A stretch of DNA of 64,000 nt from Pararge aegeria. Lineage: Eukaryota > Arthropoda > Insecta > Lepidoptera > Nymphalidae. The notes beneath the pieces are model-generated. The model was not told the DNA's origin, made no database searches, and was given only the letters and a program-made list of their open reading frames with translations. Made by a program: the position numbers and the translations under genes. Shown piece by piece: positions 48,797 to 57,955 of the stretch (its first letter is position 1; each line of letters opens with the position of its first letter). The stretch is from positions 9,548,001 to 9,612,000 of the forward strand of contig NC_053200.1 of the NCBI RefSeq assembly GCF_905163445.1. The letters run 5' to 3'.

Positions 48797-49006
48797 CAGT
48801 GGCGTGCATAGAGGGTATACACAGGGTATGCAGATGATACAATATGCTGAAAACGTCTAGTAAGAGTTATACAAAACTTAAGGATAGGCTTTGCAAGAGT
48901 TATAACCTACCTAAACCTACCCTTAAGTACTTATAAGTTGTACTGGAGTTTTTCTTCATTTTGTACCATTTGCATACCCTGTGCATACCTTCTATGCACG
49001 CCAGTT
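48797..49006. mobile_element. Near-palindromic hAT-like MITE with perfect 8-bp target duplication
   Basis: It is flanked by ggtattat at 48789-48796 and 49007-49014. The left end is CAGTGGCGTGC and the right end is diverged (GCACGCCAGTT). The two arms are reverse-complementary over most of the 210 bp, so the transcript would fold on itself. Confidence 0.85.
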
Positions 49007-49039
49007 GGTATTATGGGCTGAGTATGAAAAAGCAGTGAT

Positions 49040-49296
49040 AACTGATTGGTTAGGACCTCAGCTTCAATTATATCGGGCCGAGTTCGAGTTTAAGCACTCA
49101 TCTCTAACTTCTCTAAGGTGCGTTTATAATTAAAAATATCACTTGCTTCGACGTTGAAGAAAAACATAATAAGAAAACCTGGACGCCTGAGAGTTTTCCA
49201 TAATGTTGGGCCAGTGTAGCTGACCTACCTAAACCCTTTTCATTGTGGTGGAGTCGCGTGCCTTGTAGTGAGCCGGTACTGGGTCAGTTTGATGAT
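49040..49296 (+). mobile_element. SINE-B, near full length
   Basis: A degraded tRNA head (gcagtgataactgattggtt) is followed by the body, ending in tttgatgatgatg. Confidence 0.75.
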
Positions 49297-49751
49297 GATG
49301 AGTAAGCACCAATATATTACGTTATAAAAATACATTTCAGAAATCCAATGAAATCTACCCTACCATTAAATTGCAAAATATGACATACCCGAAAATATAA
49401 CAGCATTAAAATAGTTTATTATTGCAAGTTCCCATCTGGCAGCCGGGAAATGCAAATGGCTCGGAAAAATGCAAATATGTGAATAGCACCGCAAACTATC
49501 GTACCCAATTTTACGTACTACAAGCTGCGGGGTTCTTCTTATTTGGTCTTTATTGAAATATATGAGAGAAAACACGTTCAAATTGGACGTTAATGTTTGT
49601 AAAGTTGGCTGACGTTAGCAAATCTGTGCCGGGTTTTGTAAAAATGTTATACAAGCTTCAAGTAACTATTTAATGCAGTGATATTGTATCTATACTTTAC
49701 AGAGTTTAAGAAAGTTCTATATATACGGATTTCTATACGGTTCGGTAAAAC

Positions 49752-49912
49752 CGAGCAGTGATAGCTTAGTTGGTAAGGCCGAGTTCGAATCCCCGCACGC
49801 ACCTCAAATTTTTCTATTTTATGCTCGTGCCATTCGCGCCAAAATATCACTTGCTTTAACGTTAAGCATAACATCGTCAGGAAACCTGCATAACTAAGAG
49901 TTCTCCATATTT
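49752..49912 (+). mobile_element. SINE-B, 3'-truncated with intact B box
   Basis: It has the head tgatagcttagttggtaagg and the B box gagttcgaatccccgcacgc. It stops at agttctccata followed by T-rich sequence. Confidence 0.75.
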
Positions 49913-50293
49913 TTTTTATTATTATGTATTTAAACTGGGTCTTTTGCGTTTATAACTTTATTTTTATAATTTACCTACAATAGTTGTCAAGCTTTTATAT
50001 TATGGTTTAGGTAAAATTTTATATACGCGATAGTTGTTTATTTATAATTCTCTTTATTTCCACACCAATACTAGTATTGTAGTATATATATATGCACCAC
50101 CTACCTCTTTTCTTGAGCCTTTGTTCTACGCCATTGGTTGCATGAAGGAAACGCTATCTAGAGATAAGTACGCCAAATTGTTTCCGTGTTTGTTTTGCAC
50201 TTGTGTTGTGTCATTTTTCTCTCCGTTTAAATGGTGTACATTAAAAGTGTATTCATTTATTCATTCGTAAATAACAACGATATTTTGTTTCAG

Positions 50294-50492
50294 CTGGACT
50301 GGCTATTCGCGGATAATAGCCCAGTGACGTCACTCGCGGGTCTCCGAAGAGTGCTCGCGAACGGCTCGCTGGAGCTACCACCCTTCCCCGGCGAGAGCTA
50401 TCGGCGTGACATCCACGCAGCTACTTATAGGTGTAGACTGCGGTTGAGTAGCGGTTTTGCTATTCTGTCCAAGAACATTCATATACACGGTG
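50294..50492 (+). CDS. Dscam-like: Dscam-family receptor, exon for C-terminal half of Ig1
   Basis: This exon supplies the rest of Ig1. Seen: acceptor ttgtttcag and donor G|gtaagt; it enters in phase 0, holds 66 codons and leaves in phase 1. The Ig-fold tryptophan is residue 3 (LDWLF), followed by NGSLELPPFPGESYRRDIHA and the second Ig1 cysteine in ATYRC (residue 47). The exon ends in ILSKNIHIHG, matching the domain end of insect Dscam Ig1 (…RDVHVRA). NGS at the start of that motif is a potential N-glycosylation site. The family mediates homophilic recognition between neurites at the cell surface. The base composition is much more GC-rich than the flanking introns, as expected for a constrained exon. 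A 21-bp hairpin starts 64 nt after its donor. Confidence 0.9.
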
Positions 50493-50555
50493 GTAAGTAA
50501 TCTGCGGTCGTCATAATCTTCAAATTAAAGCTAGAAGGCCTTAACACAAAATATG

Positions 50556-50600
50556 CTCGCTAGCAATCGAAATATACGATATATTTCGATTGCTAGCGAG
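50556..50600. repeat. Perfect 21-bp hairpin, 3-nt loop, just after a Dscam-like donor site
   Basis: The left arm 50556-50576 is exactly complementary to 50580-50600. The loop is cga. It starts 64 nt downstream of the last base of the exon ending at 50492. Confidence 0.95.
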
Positions 50601-50713
50601 ATTGATTTGAGAAATGTTTTACTGTAAATACTCAAAAGATAATGTTTTCTTTAACATTTTTCTTAAACCAAACATCACAGAGGATGTGAATTAATTTACT
50701 TTTTTTTTAGGAT

Positions 50714-50953
50714 TCCCTACTAATATTATAAATGTCAATGTAAGTTTGTTTGTTACTCTTTCACGCAATCCTCTCCTCATAAAACTTTGTACACATATTC
50801 TTGGAAGTGTTAGCTCCTCAGCGGACAGCAGCGAACCCCTCATTTAAGGCTTAGCGATACTGAATACTTTAAAATTTTTTAGAACTACAACTAAATTGAA
50901 TGCAACGTCAAAAAACAAAGTCAAACGCGGACGAAATCGCGGACAACAGCTAG
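50714..50953 (+). mobile_element. Non-autonomous Helitron with large internal deletion
   Basis: Both ends match the 37980 copy (TCCCTACTAATATTATAAAT and the CTAG|T end with gacgaaatcgcgg), but about 220 bp of the middle is missing. It lies in the 756-nt receptor intron, sense strand. Confidence 0.8.
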
Positions 50954-51124
50954 TAGTACATATTTTGGTTACAACTTGTTTACAAATTAAAGTTGATGCC
51001 GAATTATATTTATCTATGACACCATCCATACAACTGTCCCACAGCGTTTAAGAGAGTTTTTTAAGCGTGGCCCCAACATTATTACTATACCCGACGTTAT
51101 GCTAGCGAGCTTGCGCTACATAAC

Positions 51125-51215
51125 CACTTTTTTCACACCGAATTTGAAAGTCCCTACAAAATACCTATGTATTAACGTGCAGTTAACGTCAATCGGTTGA
51201 TATGGTGATTATATT
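51125..51215 (+). mobile_element. RTE LINE 3' remnant next to a Dscam-like acceptor
   Basis: It carries the terminal motifs gtccctacaaaatacctatg and cgtcaatcggttgatatggt. It ends 34 nt before the exon at 51249. Confidence 0.65.
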
Positions 51216-51238
51216 ATAAGATTGTCATTCAATCTTAT
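51216..51238 (+). promoter_or_regulatory. 9-bp hairpin just before the acceptor of the Ig2 exon
   Basis: ataagattg (51216-51224) pairs perfectly with caatcttat (51230-51238) around a tcatt loop. It ends 9 nt before the AG at 51247-51248. It would overlap the usual branch-point/pyrimidine-tract area. A function is speculative. Confidence 0.4.
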
Positions 51239-51248
51239 TCACTTTTAG

Positions 51249-51404
51249 TGCTAAACATGCCCTGGGAAGTGCACGTCCAAGATGAGTACGTGATGGCGGG
51301 CAACGCAGCAGTTTTGCGATGTATCGTGCCATTACACTGCGCGGAACGAGTCGACGACACCGACTGGTTCACGGATGATGACACCAGTGTGTTTCAATAT
51401 TTAG
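51249..51404 (+). CDS. Dscam-like: Dscam-family receptor, exon for N-terminal half of Ig2
   Basis: This exon encodes the first half of Ig2, the counterpart of the variable exon 4 of arthropod Dscam1. Seen: acceptor acttttag and donor G|gtaagt. It enters and leaves in phase 1 and is 156 nt, a multiple of three. The peptide has DEYVMAGNAAVLRC, with the first Ig2 cysteine, then DDTDWF with the Ig tryptophan. The VxRGNAAVLxC motif is characteristic of Dscam Ig2. In Dscam1 this position holds a cluster of alternative exons. I find only one copy between 50492 and 56359, so this locus is not the hypervariable Dscam1. Because the exon is symmetric, skipping would keep frame but destroy Ig2. An RTE fragment ends just before its acceptor and LINE-like sequence follows about 65 nt after it. 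Confidence 0.92.
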
Positions 51405-51469
51405 GTAAGTACCCCGAACCCAACAAAGGAATTATTGCTCTAACCAGGTTGCTTCTCAAATAGTTTTAA

Positions 51470-51705
51470 AGGACAATGTGAGATGGTGATAACAAAACAA
51501 AAACTGGCTTAGTTTGTTGTTGGCTTCTTTTTTGACCAGGGCGCGTTTGGAACCCTCGTGGATTTAGTTTTAAGTCAACGAATTTAGTTATCGCCATAAA
51601 CTCACTTCTATGTCATATTTCACATGTTATGTACGCATCAAAAAGGCCATCTATGTACCTCGTTGAATAAAGAAATATTTGACTTTGACTTTGACTTTAA
51701 CGTAA
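51470..51705 (+). mobile_element. LINE 3' end with (TTGACT)n tail
   Basis: ttgaccagggcgcgtttgga, then tatcgccataaactcacttc, then aataaagaaatatttgactt followed by further TTGACT units. It starts about 65 nt after the donor of the exon at 51249. Confidence 0.75.
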
Positions 51706-52924
51706 TACTTTGGCTACTCTGCCAAAAGCAGTTGTTAATCGTCTTGTAGACAGTTAGGAGTACCCAAGCGCTAAACAAGTAAATTTTTTGGCTTTATAAC
51801 TTAGCTACTTAATACCAAGGAGTGTTGTATTCAGAAACTGAACGAATTTAACAAAGTTTGCTGAAGTGCCTATCCGGACTTTTAGGGTTCACCTTTTCTA
51901 ATACTTGAAATAACGTAAATTATAAGTTACGTTTCGTATAATTTGTAATAAATAACTAGACTCAAATAATTATTTCAGAAAATAAACCCAAGACTCGCCG
52001 AATTTATTTTTGTACTCTACCTACTTATGTAGTACCAACGCTCAATAGTTAAACTACGCAACATTCAATTCGACTCATGTTTTATAAATATTACGGCACT
52101 CCTCCTAATTTAGAATGAACTATAAGTTTCCAACCCAATCTCGGAGCGCCTAAAACCTTGGGTGTGGCGTGTGATCTATTATGATTTAAAATCCTCAAAT
52201 ACTTTGTTGCTTTGTCGCAACACTTCATCTGGTTTCACAAAAGTAAAATATATCACAAGCGTTAATATTTGGACTCCTGAGACGAATCTATCATCGGTCC
52301 GGAAGATTGGGCTTACTGAAAGAAACCGCGAAACCGGTAAGAATATTCGTGTGCGCACAAAATATTCGGTTTTTCTTAAACACAATAAATACATAGTTCA
52401 TACCTACCGTTCGCTTCATCAGCGGTGTAAATACTTTAAGTTGCTTTCTTAAATGGAGTCACGAATTACGTAGCAACATAAAAAAGATTAAGATCCAATA
52501 TATTAAAGCCATAATTGAGTAACACTTTCAAATGCATACACACTTAAGATATGTGTGTATACACATGCAAAAGTGATAAGTTATTATTAACAGTTACAGT
52601 TTTTTTTCTTGAGGTAACTAATATGGGATTACTGTTATATACTTATAAGTTACTTAAAAGTATATTTAATTCTATGAATTGAGTATTGGTTATACTTCTT
52701 AAAAGTGGTGACCAAATACCACATTGCCATAATATGATCTCGTAAAGTGTTTTTTATGCGTTTAACTAAGTCGATTAATTTCCTAACCAGTCTTAAAAAG
52801 TAAACATTCTTGTCGTAAATTTGTAGGTATGTTAAATATAAAATACGTCCATCAAGGTAATCTCTATTTATTATATTTCTTTATAGTTATATTAACACAG
52901 TCATCTATTTTCGATAGTTGAATC

Positions 52925-53232
52925 ACGATCATCATCATCACATCAACCCATTACCGGCCCATTACAGAGCACGAGTCTCCTCCCACAATGAGAAGGGGTT
53001 AAAGCCGTGGTCCGCTAGCCCAGTGCGGATTGGTGGACACCACACACCTTTGAAACAGAACTCTCAGGCATGCCGGTTTTCTCACGATATTTTCCTTCAC
53101 CGCTGAATCAAGTGATACTTTAATTACTTAAAACGCACATAACTTAGAAAAGTTAGAGGTGCGTGCTCGGAGTCGAACTCGATCTCCCGAAAGTGAAGGC
53201 GAGCTCCAATCCAATGCGCTAACACCGCTTAA
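52925..53232 (-). mobile_element. SINE-B, near full length
   Basis: It runs from catcaacccattaccggccc at the 3' end to the reversed head (ggagtcgaactcgatctccc, then aatgcgctaacaccgct). It lies inside the 4.95-kb receptor intron, antisense. Confidence 0.8.
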
Positions 53233-53659
53233 ATCATACTTAAAACTAAAAAGTGGTGAAGACAGAATATAAATAATAAGACAGGTAGAAAAAATAAAGT
53301 TCTTTTATATATATATATATACGTATATACGCTGTTGAAACTCGGCCACACCTCCCCAGAATATATCGATGGAAGCAAATTGATATTTCTCGGGAAAAAA
53401 ATCCCGCGTATTTCTAGCGTCGATCAATTTACAAATGCGAGCGACGTGAGGCGTACGTACGATCATTTGTCTTTCTTTCAATAATACGTTTTCAACGCCG
53501 CTGCCGTGTTTTAATTTTCTACTTTGTAATCTTTCACTTTTAACAGTTTAACAATGGGTCGAAACATTATAGATATATAAAAAAATCGGGGCATTCTTTG
53601 GAGACTTCCGATAGAAGAAAACTTAATCTATGTACATATACAGTATACACAAAGCACAA

Positions 53660-53800
53660 GCGTACGGTGACAATTACGCGAGTTTCACGCTTTTTGTTCA
53701 CCCAAAAGTACACACATATACACAGTATACATCATCTCATCAGCTAATGGAGAGTGTTCGGTGACGATGACGCGAGTTCCATGATTTTTGTTCACGCAAA
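53660..53800 (+). repeat. Two-copy direct repeat, spacing about 97 bp
   Basis: cggtgacaattacgcgagtt at about 53664 recurs as cggtgacgatgacgcgagtt at about 53760. Both are followed by tttttgttcac. Confidence 0.7.
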
Positions 53801-54084
53801 AAGTGATTGACGTACCTAAAGAAATTTTCACTTCAAATAACATACGTGCTTGGCCCCAGGGGAGACAGTCATGACGTAGTTTCTAAAGCTTTAACGATTT
53901 TAAAGCGGAGCTAGTAGTACCAGAGCTTTTGGTGACAGAGCTCGGCCGGGAGTACTACCGCCATGCCTATTCTTTTGCTTGCAAGCAGCGTTGCTGTATT
54001 CCGGTTTGAAGGAGTTGGTTCCGGTGTGATTACAGGCTCACGAGGCTTAATGCCTAAGACTCAGGTTGACCGTAACTAGGTAGC

Positions 54085-54190
54085 ACTTTGTAGGCCATGT
54101 GCTTTGCTTGCCCTGCGAAGTGTTGCTCTGTCGATAGGCGATGGTTGTACACTAACCGTGAGCCGTGGTTTAGTCGGACAGTTATTACCA
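54085..54190 (+). repeat. Dispersed repeat with aataggcgatgg core, copy 3
   Basis: It has ccctgcgaagtgttgctctg and tcgataggcgatggttgtac. Confidence 0.55.
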
Positions 54191-54401
54191 AAAAAAAATT
54201 TGGACCCTGGACAACTCCTGTGTCTTGGGATTGATTTTTACTGATAATCACCATATAGGTTGTAAACGCGACACTGGGGAATGGGGGCGAACGAAATGCT
54301 CAACAGGAGTTGAGCCTCTAGGACTCTAAGATATCGTGTTAGACATATTAGGACGCGTCGCAGGAAAGGCCCTAATTGCTGCGTCGTGAACCTGTTTCGA
54401 G

Positions 54402-54932
54402 AAAGAGGTAAACCGCCGAATCAAACTCGGATGGGCAGCGTTCGGGAAACTTCGTGACATCTTCTCGTCCAAAATCCCCCAGTGCCTCAAAACTAAAGTC
54501 TTCGAACAGTGCGTGTTGCCAGTGATGACTTACGGATCAGAGACATGGTCGCTAACTATGGGTCTCATAAGAAGGCTCAGAGTCACTCAGCGGGCGATGC
54601 AGAGAGCTATGTTAGGAGTATCTCTACGTGATCAAATCAGAAATGAGGAGATAAGTAGAAGAACTAGAGTTACCGATATAGCTCAGCGAGTCGCGAAGCT
54701 GAAGTGGCAATGGGCGGGGCACATAGCTCGGAGAGCCGATGGACGTTGGGGTCTTAAGGTGTCGGAATGGCGACCCCGCACCGGTAAACGCAGCGTAGGT
54801 CGGCCCCCAACGAGGTGGACAGATGACATCGGGCGAGTAGCTGGGAGCCGCTGGAGGCAAGCGGCCCAGGACCGTGCATTGTGGAACTCCCTACAAAAGA
54901 CCTATGTCCAGCAGTGGACGTCAATTGATTGA
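54402..54932 (+). pseudogene. RTE-type LINE reverse transcriptase, C-terminal fragment
   Basis: This is the C-terminal part of a non-LTR retrotransposon polyprotein, open to its natural stop. The frame is open from about 54402 (EVNRRIKLGWAAFGKLRDIF), through LPVMTYGSETWSLT and LRDQIRNEEISRRTRVTDIA, and ends with WNSLQKTYVQQWTSID. The YGSETW and GRPPTRW motifs are typical of this lepidopteran RTE group. A (GAT)n tail at 54936-54963 follows, the usual RTE 3' end. The 5' part with endonuclease and catalytic RT motifs is missing, as in 5'-truncated insertions. It is the best-preserved of about ten RTE pieces here. It lies within the 4.95-kb receptor intron, same strand. Confidence 0.85.

Positions 54933-54935
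<3 letters not shown>

Positions 54936-54963
<28 letters not shown>
54936..54963 (+). repeat. (GAT)n microsatellite tail of the RTE element
   Basis: About nine GAT units follow the RTE stop codon directly and form its 3' tail. Confidence 0.9.
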
Positions 54964-54966
<3 letters not shown>

Positions 54967-55009
54967 TTGTTTGACATGCCTACAAAAGGACACCTATTTA
55001 AGTAAATTG

Positions 55010-55100
55010 TGGAGTTATTTTTAGACCAGGGTGCATTTCTAAACTAAAGGTTTAACGTAACGGATGCAGTTGTTACGTACCATCACCTCACATTCATTAA
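55010..55100 (+). mobile_element. LINE 3' fragment related to 51470-51705
   Basis: tagaccagggtgcatttcta and taacggatgcagttgttacg. It is degraded and lacks the tail. Confidence 0.45.
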
Positions 55101-55735
55101 CACAATTTGTATTGTATTTTCGATCCATTGTAGTTGTGATCGACCTACTTGAAAGGTTTTTCTTTTATATTTTATTTCATATGAAACTAAAAGGCAATTA
55201 GAGATTTTTGTATGAAACATGTGACAAAGAAAACTCATTCTGTATGGCCATACAAGGGCCAAGTCAGCTAAAACAACAGACTGCACTGACGTTACTGGAC
55301 TCTACTTTACTTGATCTTGACATTAATTGTATATTTGAAGTGATACATACTGATACATTATAAATCCAATAACGGAAGTGTTTCAAGATAATTTATTTTG
55401 AAAGAATAATCAACTATCAAAGTCGGTTGGCCTTCCTATAGTCCACCGAACATTTCCATAACGCGTTAGGCATGCTATGCGAGCCCCAAGTTGGGCGCCA
55501 ATGGAAATGTTATATTTCACACAAACTACAATTTAGGTGGATTTCTAAAACTGTACAATCTGGCGTCCGTCGCAGTTAGTTATATATAAACAAATGCACG
55601 CACATACCCAAATTAACCTATACCGTAGGAGACCCTTAGTTTACACTCTATACTCCTGGAATATAACCTCCACAGCTTCGTGCAGTAATAAGTAATTTGA
55701 TCAGTTTACAATTAATATTTAAATGGTATAATATG

Positions 55736-56066
55736 ACAGCCTCCCTAGCGCAGCTGTGAGCACTGTTTTAAGTGAGAGGTTTCTTGTTCGATCCCCGGTA
55801 GGGGCATTTCAGGAGTTCATTATATCTGAATTTCTTTTGTTCTTCTGTTGTTTGTTCATGCTACGGCCGTGTCTATTTAACACCCTACCAACAAAGACGT
55901 GCCGCTAAGCATTTTAGCGTTTCAGTACAGTTTTGCGTAGAGACCAATTAGAGGTATGGTCTAATAGAACCCCTCACAGATTAACCTGCTAACATCTTCG
56001 ACTGCATCATTACTTACCAGAAGGTGAGATTGCGACCAAGAGCTAACTCGAATTGAATTATAAAAA
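55736..56066 (+). mobile_element. SINE-C, near full length with A-tail
   Basis: The head is cctccctagcgcagctgtga, the B box ttgttcgatccccgg, and the body continues to gaaggtgagattgcgaccaa. An A-run follows at about 56060-56075. It lies on the sense strand of the receptor intron, about 290 nt before the exon at 56359. Confidence 0.8.
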
Positions 56067-56358
56067 AAAAAAAAAGAGTTAATTATTCCACAGACTTAAT
56101 CATCTTTCATACATCACAAACTATTGTTATTAGAAATAAATAACAATTTTATTCTTAGCTATCTATTTACTTTCCATTAGACAATCTAACATAAAATAGC
56201 TGTGTAAATACAACTCCATCTTTGTCAACTCATAGAATTCCTTGTCTATTGTGCTCCGAAAAGAGGCACCTACGTATACCTTATTGAAAGCAATCCCTTT
56301 TACTCTCAGTAGGGCTATTTAACAATAGATAATATATATGTATGTCCCCTTTGTTTAG

Positions 56359-56490
56359 GTTCAAAGTACTCTCGTCTGGACGACGGCTCTCTATACATAA
56401 GTGCCGTGAGTCCAAGCGACAGGTACACAGCATTCCGCTGCCGAGTTCGGGACCGGATCACCGGGTCTTTGTATTCTAGTAAATATTTTG
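56359..56490 (+). CDS. Dscam-like: Dscam-family receptor, exon for C-terminal half of Ig2
   Basis: This exon corresponds to the constant exon 5 of Dscam1. Seen: acceptor ttgtttag and donor G|gtaagt, 132 nt, phase 1 to phase 1. The peptide reads LDDGSLYISAVSPSDRYTAF followed by RC, the second Ig2 cysteine. It then has RVRDRITGSLYSS, parallel to the family's CRTKHRLTGETRLS. It joins the previous exon to give a complete Ig2 of normal length. It lies 4,954 nt beyond the previous exon and 954 nt before the next. Like its neighbour it is a symmetric phase-1 exon. Confidence 0.92.
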
Positions 56491-56704
56491 GTAAGTCATT
56501 GTACAATACACCCTACTTGATGGACTTTAATATTCCGCTCAAATGAGCCTATTGAAATACAGTGGGCTTGTGAATTTACGTTTACATCGATGGTAATGCT
56601 ATTTGTTTATGTTAAATTTTCGTAAACTGTTATTTACGGCTCTGGCGGATTTGATACGCTCGCTGCCCTAGGCTAATGAAAGATTCCCGCCGCCCTATTT
56701 ATTT

Positions 56705-56795
56705 ATTAAAATATATTTATTGCGTCGTACAGAGAAACTAAGAATACTCTTATTATTATTATTACTAAAAGTGATCTCTCCCAGGTTACCTAAAA
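56705..56795 (+). mobile_element. LINE 3' remnant, same type
   Basis: atatttattgcgtcgtacag and aaaagtgatctctcccaggt followed by tacct. It lies in the 954-nt receptor intron. Confidence 0.4.
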
Positions 56796-57118
56796 GAAGG
56801 AAATTTACATTAAAGACTGCCTACTCCGTGAAAACCACGAAAAATGGAACGATAATAAGAATCAAATTAAAGTGCAAAATAACGAGTCTTTAAATTATAA
56901 AATAATGACCAGTATATTTATACACTGATGCATAGCGATATGCTATTTATTTGTGAGCAGCGGATTTGTTTATCATATCCTCGCAATCTAAATAGGTACT
57001 ACAGTAACTTTGATTCGATGCAAATGATAGTCAGAACTCAGAGCATTCAACCTGTACTTGTTCATTTTGGAATACTAATAATTATAATATATGTTAATTG
57101 ATATTATTATGAATATTC

Positions 57119-57182
57119 CAAAATAAAATACTCATAGAATCTTAGATATTATTAAAAATAAAATACTCATAGAATCTTAAAG
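57119..57182 (+). repeat. Short tandem duplication
   Basis: aataaaatactcatagaatc occurs twice about 37 bp apart, 270 nt before the exon at 57445. Confidence 0.75.
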
Positions 57183-57444
57183 CATAAACAAAAACCAAAT
57201 TAGAAACACATTTCCGTTTTACCGGTTATATAAACGAAATCGAACCCTTAACTGAAATAATAACGTAACCATGGTTAATGATGGAGACCGCTTTGAATTT
57301 TGAACCGGTTCTCAAGCACCGGTAATCCAGGGCTTGGGAATCGGTACAAAATTAAAAAAAAAATGATTATGAGGTATTTTATTTTATTCAACTATTCTTG
57401 TTACGTTAGTTTTTCGCTCAGATTCACGGAGCTTTTTATTTCAG

Positions 57445-57580
57445 GTCACATCATAGTGACAGAACCAAAAGGCGGGGTGCGTCCTCGCATAGCGGTAGAG
57501 TCGCGCTCTCGCCGGGTGCAAGTCGGCCACGACGTGCGGTTACCGTGTGCAGCACATGCATGGCCAGTGCCTAGTTATAG
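57445..57580 (+). CDS. Dscam-like: Dscam-family receptor, exon for Ig2-Ig3 junction and N-terminal half of Ig3
   Basis: This is the counterpart of the variable exon 6 of Dscam1. Seen: acceptor tttatttcag and donor AG|gtaagt, 136 nt, phase 1 in and phase 2 out. It starts with GHIIVTEP, the usual end of Dscam Ig2. It continues with the Ig3 strand RRVQVGHDVRLPC, which carries the first Ig3 cysteine, and stops at WPVPSY followed by a split arginine codon. The family ends this exon at the same place (…PAPSFR, before the Ig3 tryptophan exon). I see only one copy. The next exon should begin with the Ig3 tryptophan and second cysteine, and I do not find it before 64000. The intron therefore probably extends past the window. 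Confidence 0.9.
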
Positions 57581-57802
57581 GTAAGTAAAGGCATGGATAC
57601 AATCAATAATGATCGCCATTCCGTCATTATTCGTTTAGTAATAGAAATGGAGCAAAACAAAACTGAAGAAGATGAACAAGAAATACTTTATTGCACACAA
57701 ACAATACTGCGAGCAATCAGGCAAACTTTGTATGAAAACCATGAGAGTACTAATAAATATATATTGCCATATTTCTATACATATAAAACACTTTGTCCTG
57801 AA

Positions 57803-57955
57803 TTACTGACTGACGGATCAACGCACAGTGCAAACCGCTGGTCGTAGAGACCTGAAAGTTGGAGGGTGTGTGTGTTCTTTGTTTTATGTTAGATTCAGAT
57901 GAGAAAGAATTTTCAGAAATTTCGCCCCTAAGGAGTGAAAAACGGGGTTAATGTT
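57803..57955 (+). mobile_element. Helitron-like fragment
   Basis: ctgactgacggatcaacgca followed by cagtgcaaaccgctgg matches the 5' region of the intact copy at 62907. The 3' end is lost. Confidence 0.5.

Larger units (their letters stand above)
25196..50293 (+). other. Giant 25.1-kb Dscam-like intron, transposon-rich
   Basis: The intron is phase 0, with donor gtatca and acceptor ttgtttcag. It holds SINEs of three families, RTE pieces, Helitrons, hAT-like MITEs and several inverted pairs, all listed separately. I see no further exon of the receptor in it, because the peptide joins across it without a gap. Stretches not listed separately (for example 25196-26580, 27350-28100, 43090-43780 and 48010-48620) look like plain AT-rich intronic DNA. 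Confidence 0.8.
50493..51248 (+). other. Dscam-like intron between the two exons spanning Ig1 and Ig2
   Basis: The intron is 756 nt, phase 1, from gtaagt to ttttag. Almost all of it is accounted for by insertions and structures: a long hairpin (50556-50600), an internally deleted Helitron (50714-50953) and an RTE 3' fragment (51125-51215). Confidence 0.85.
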
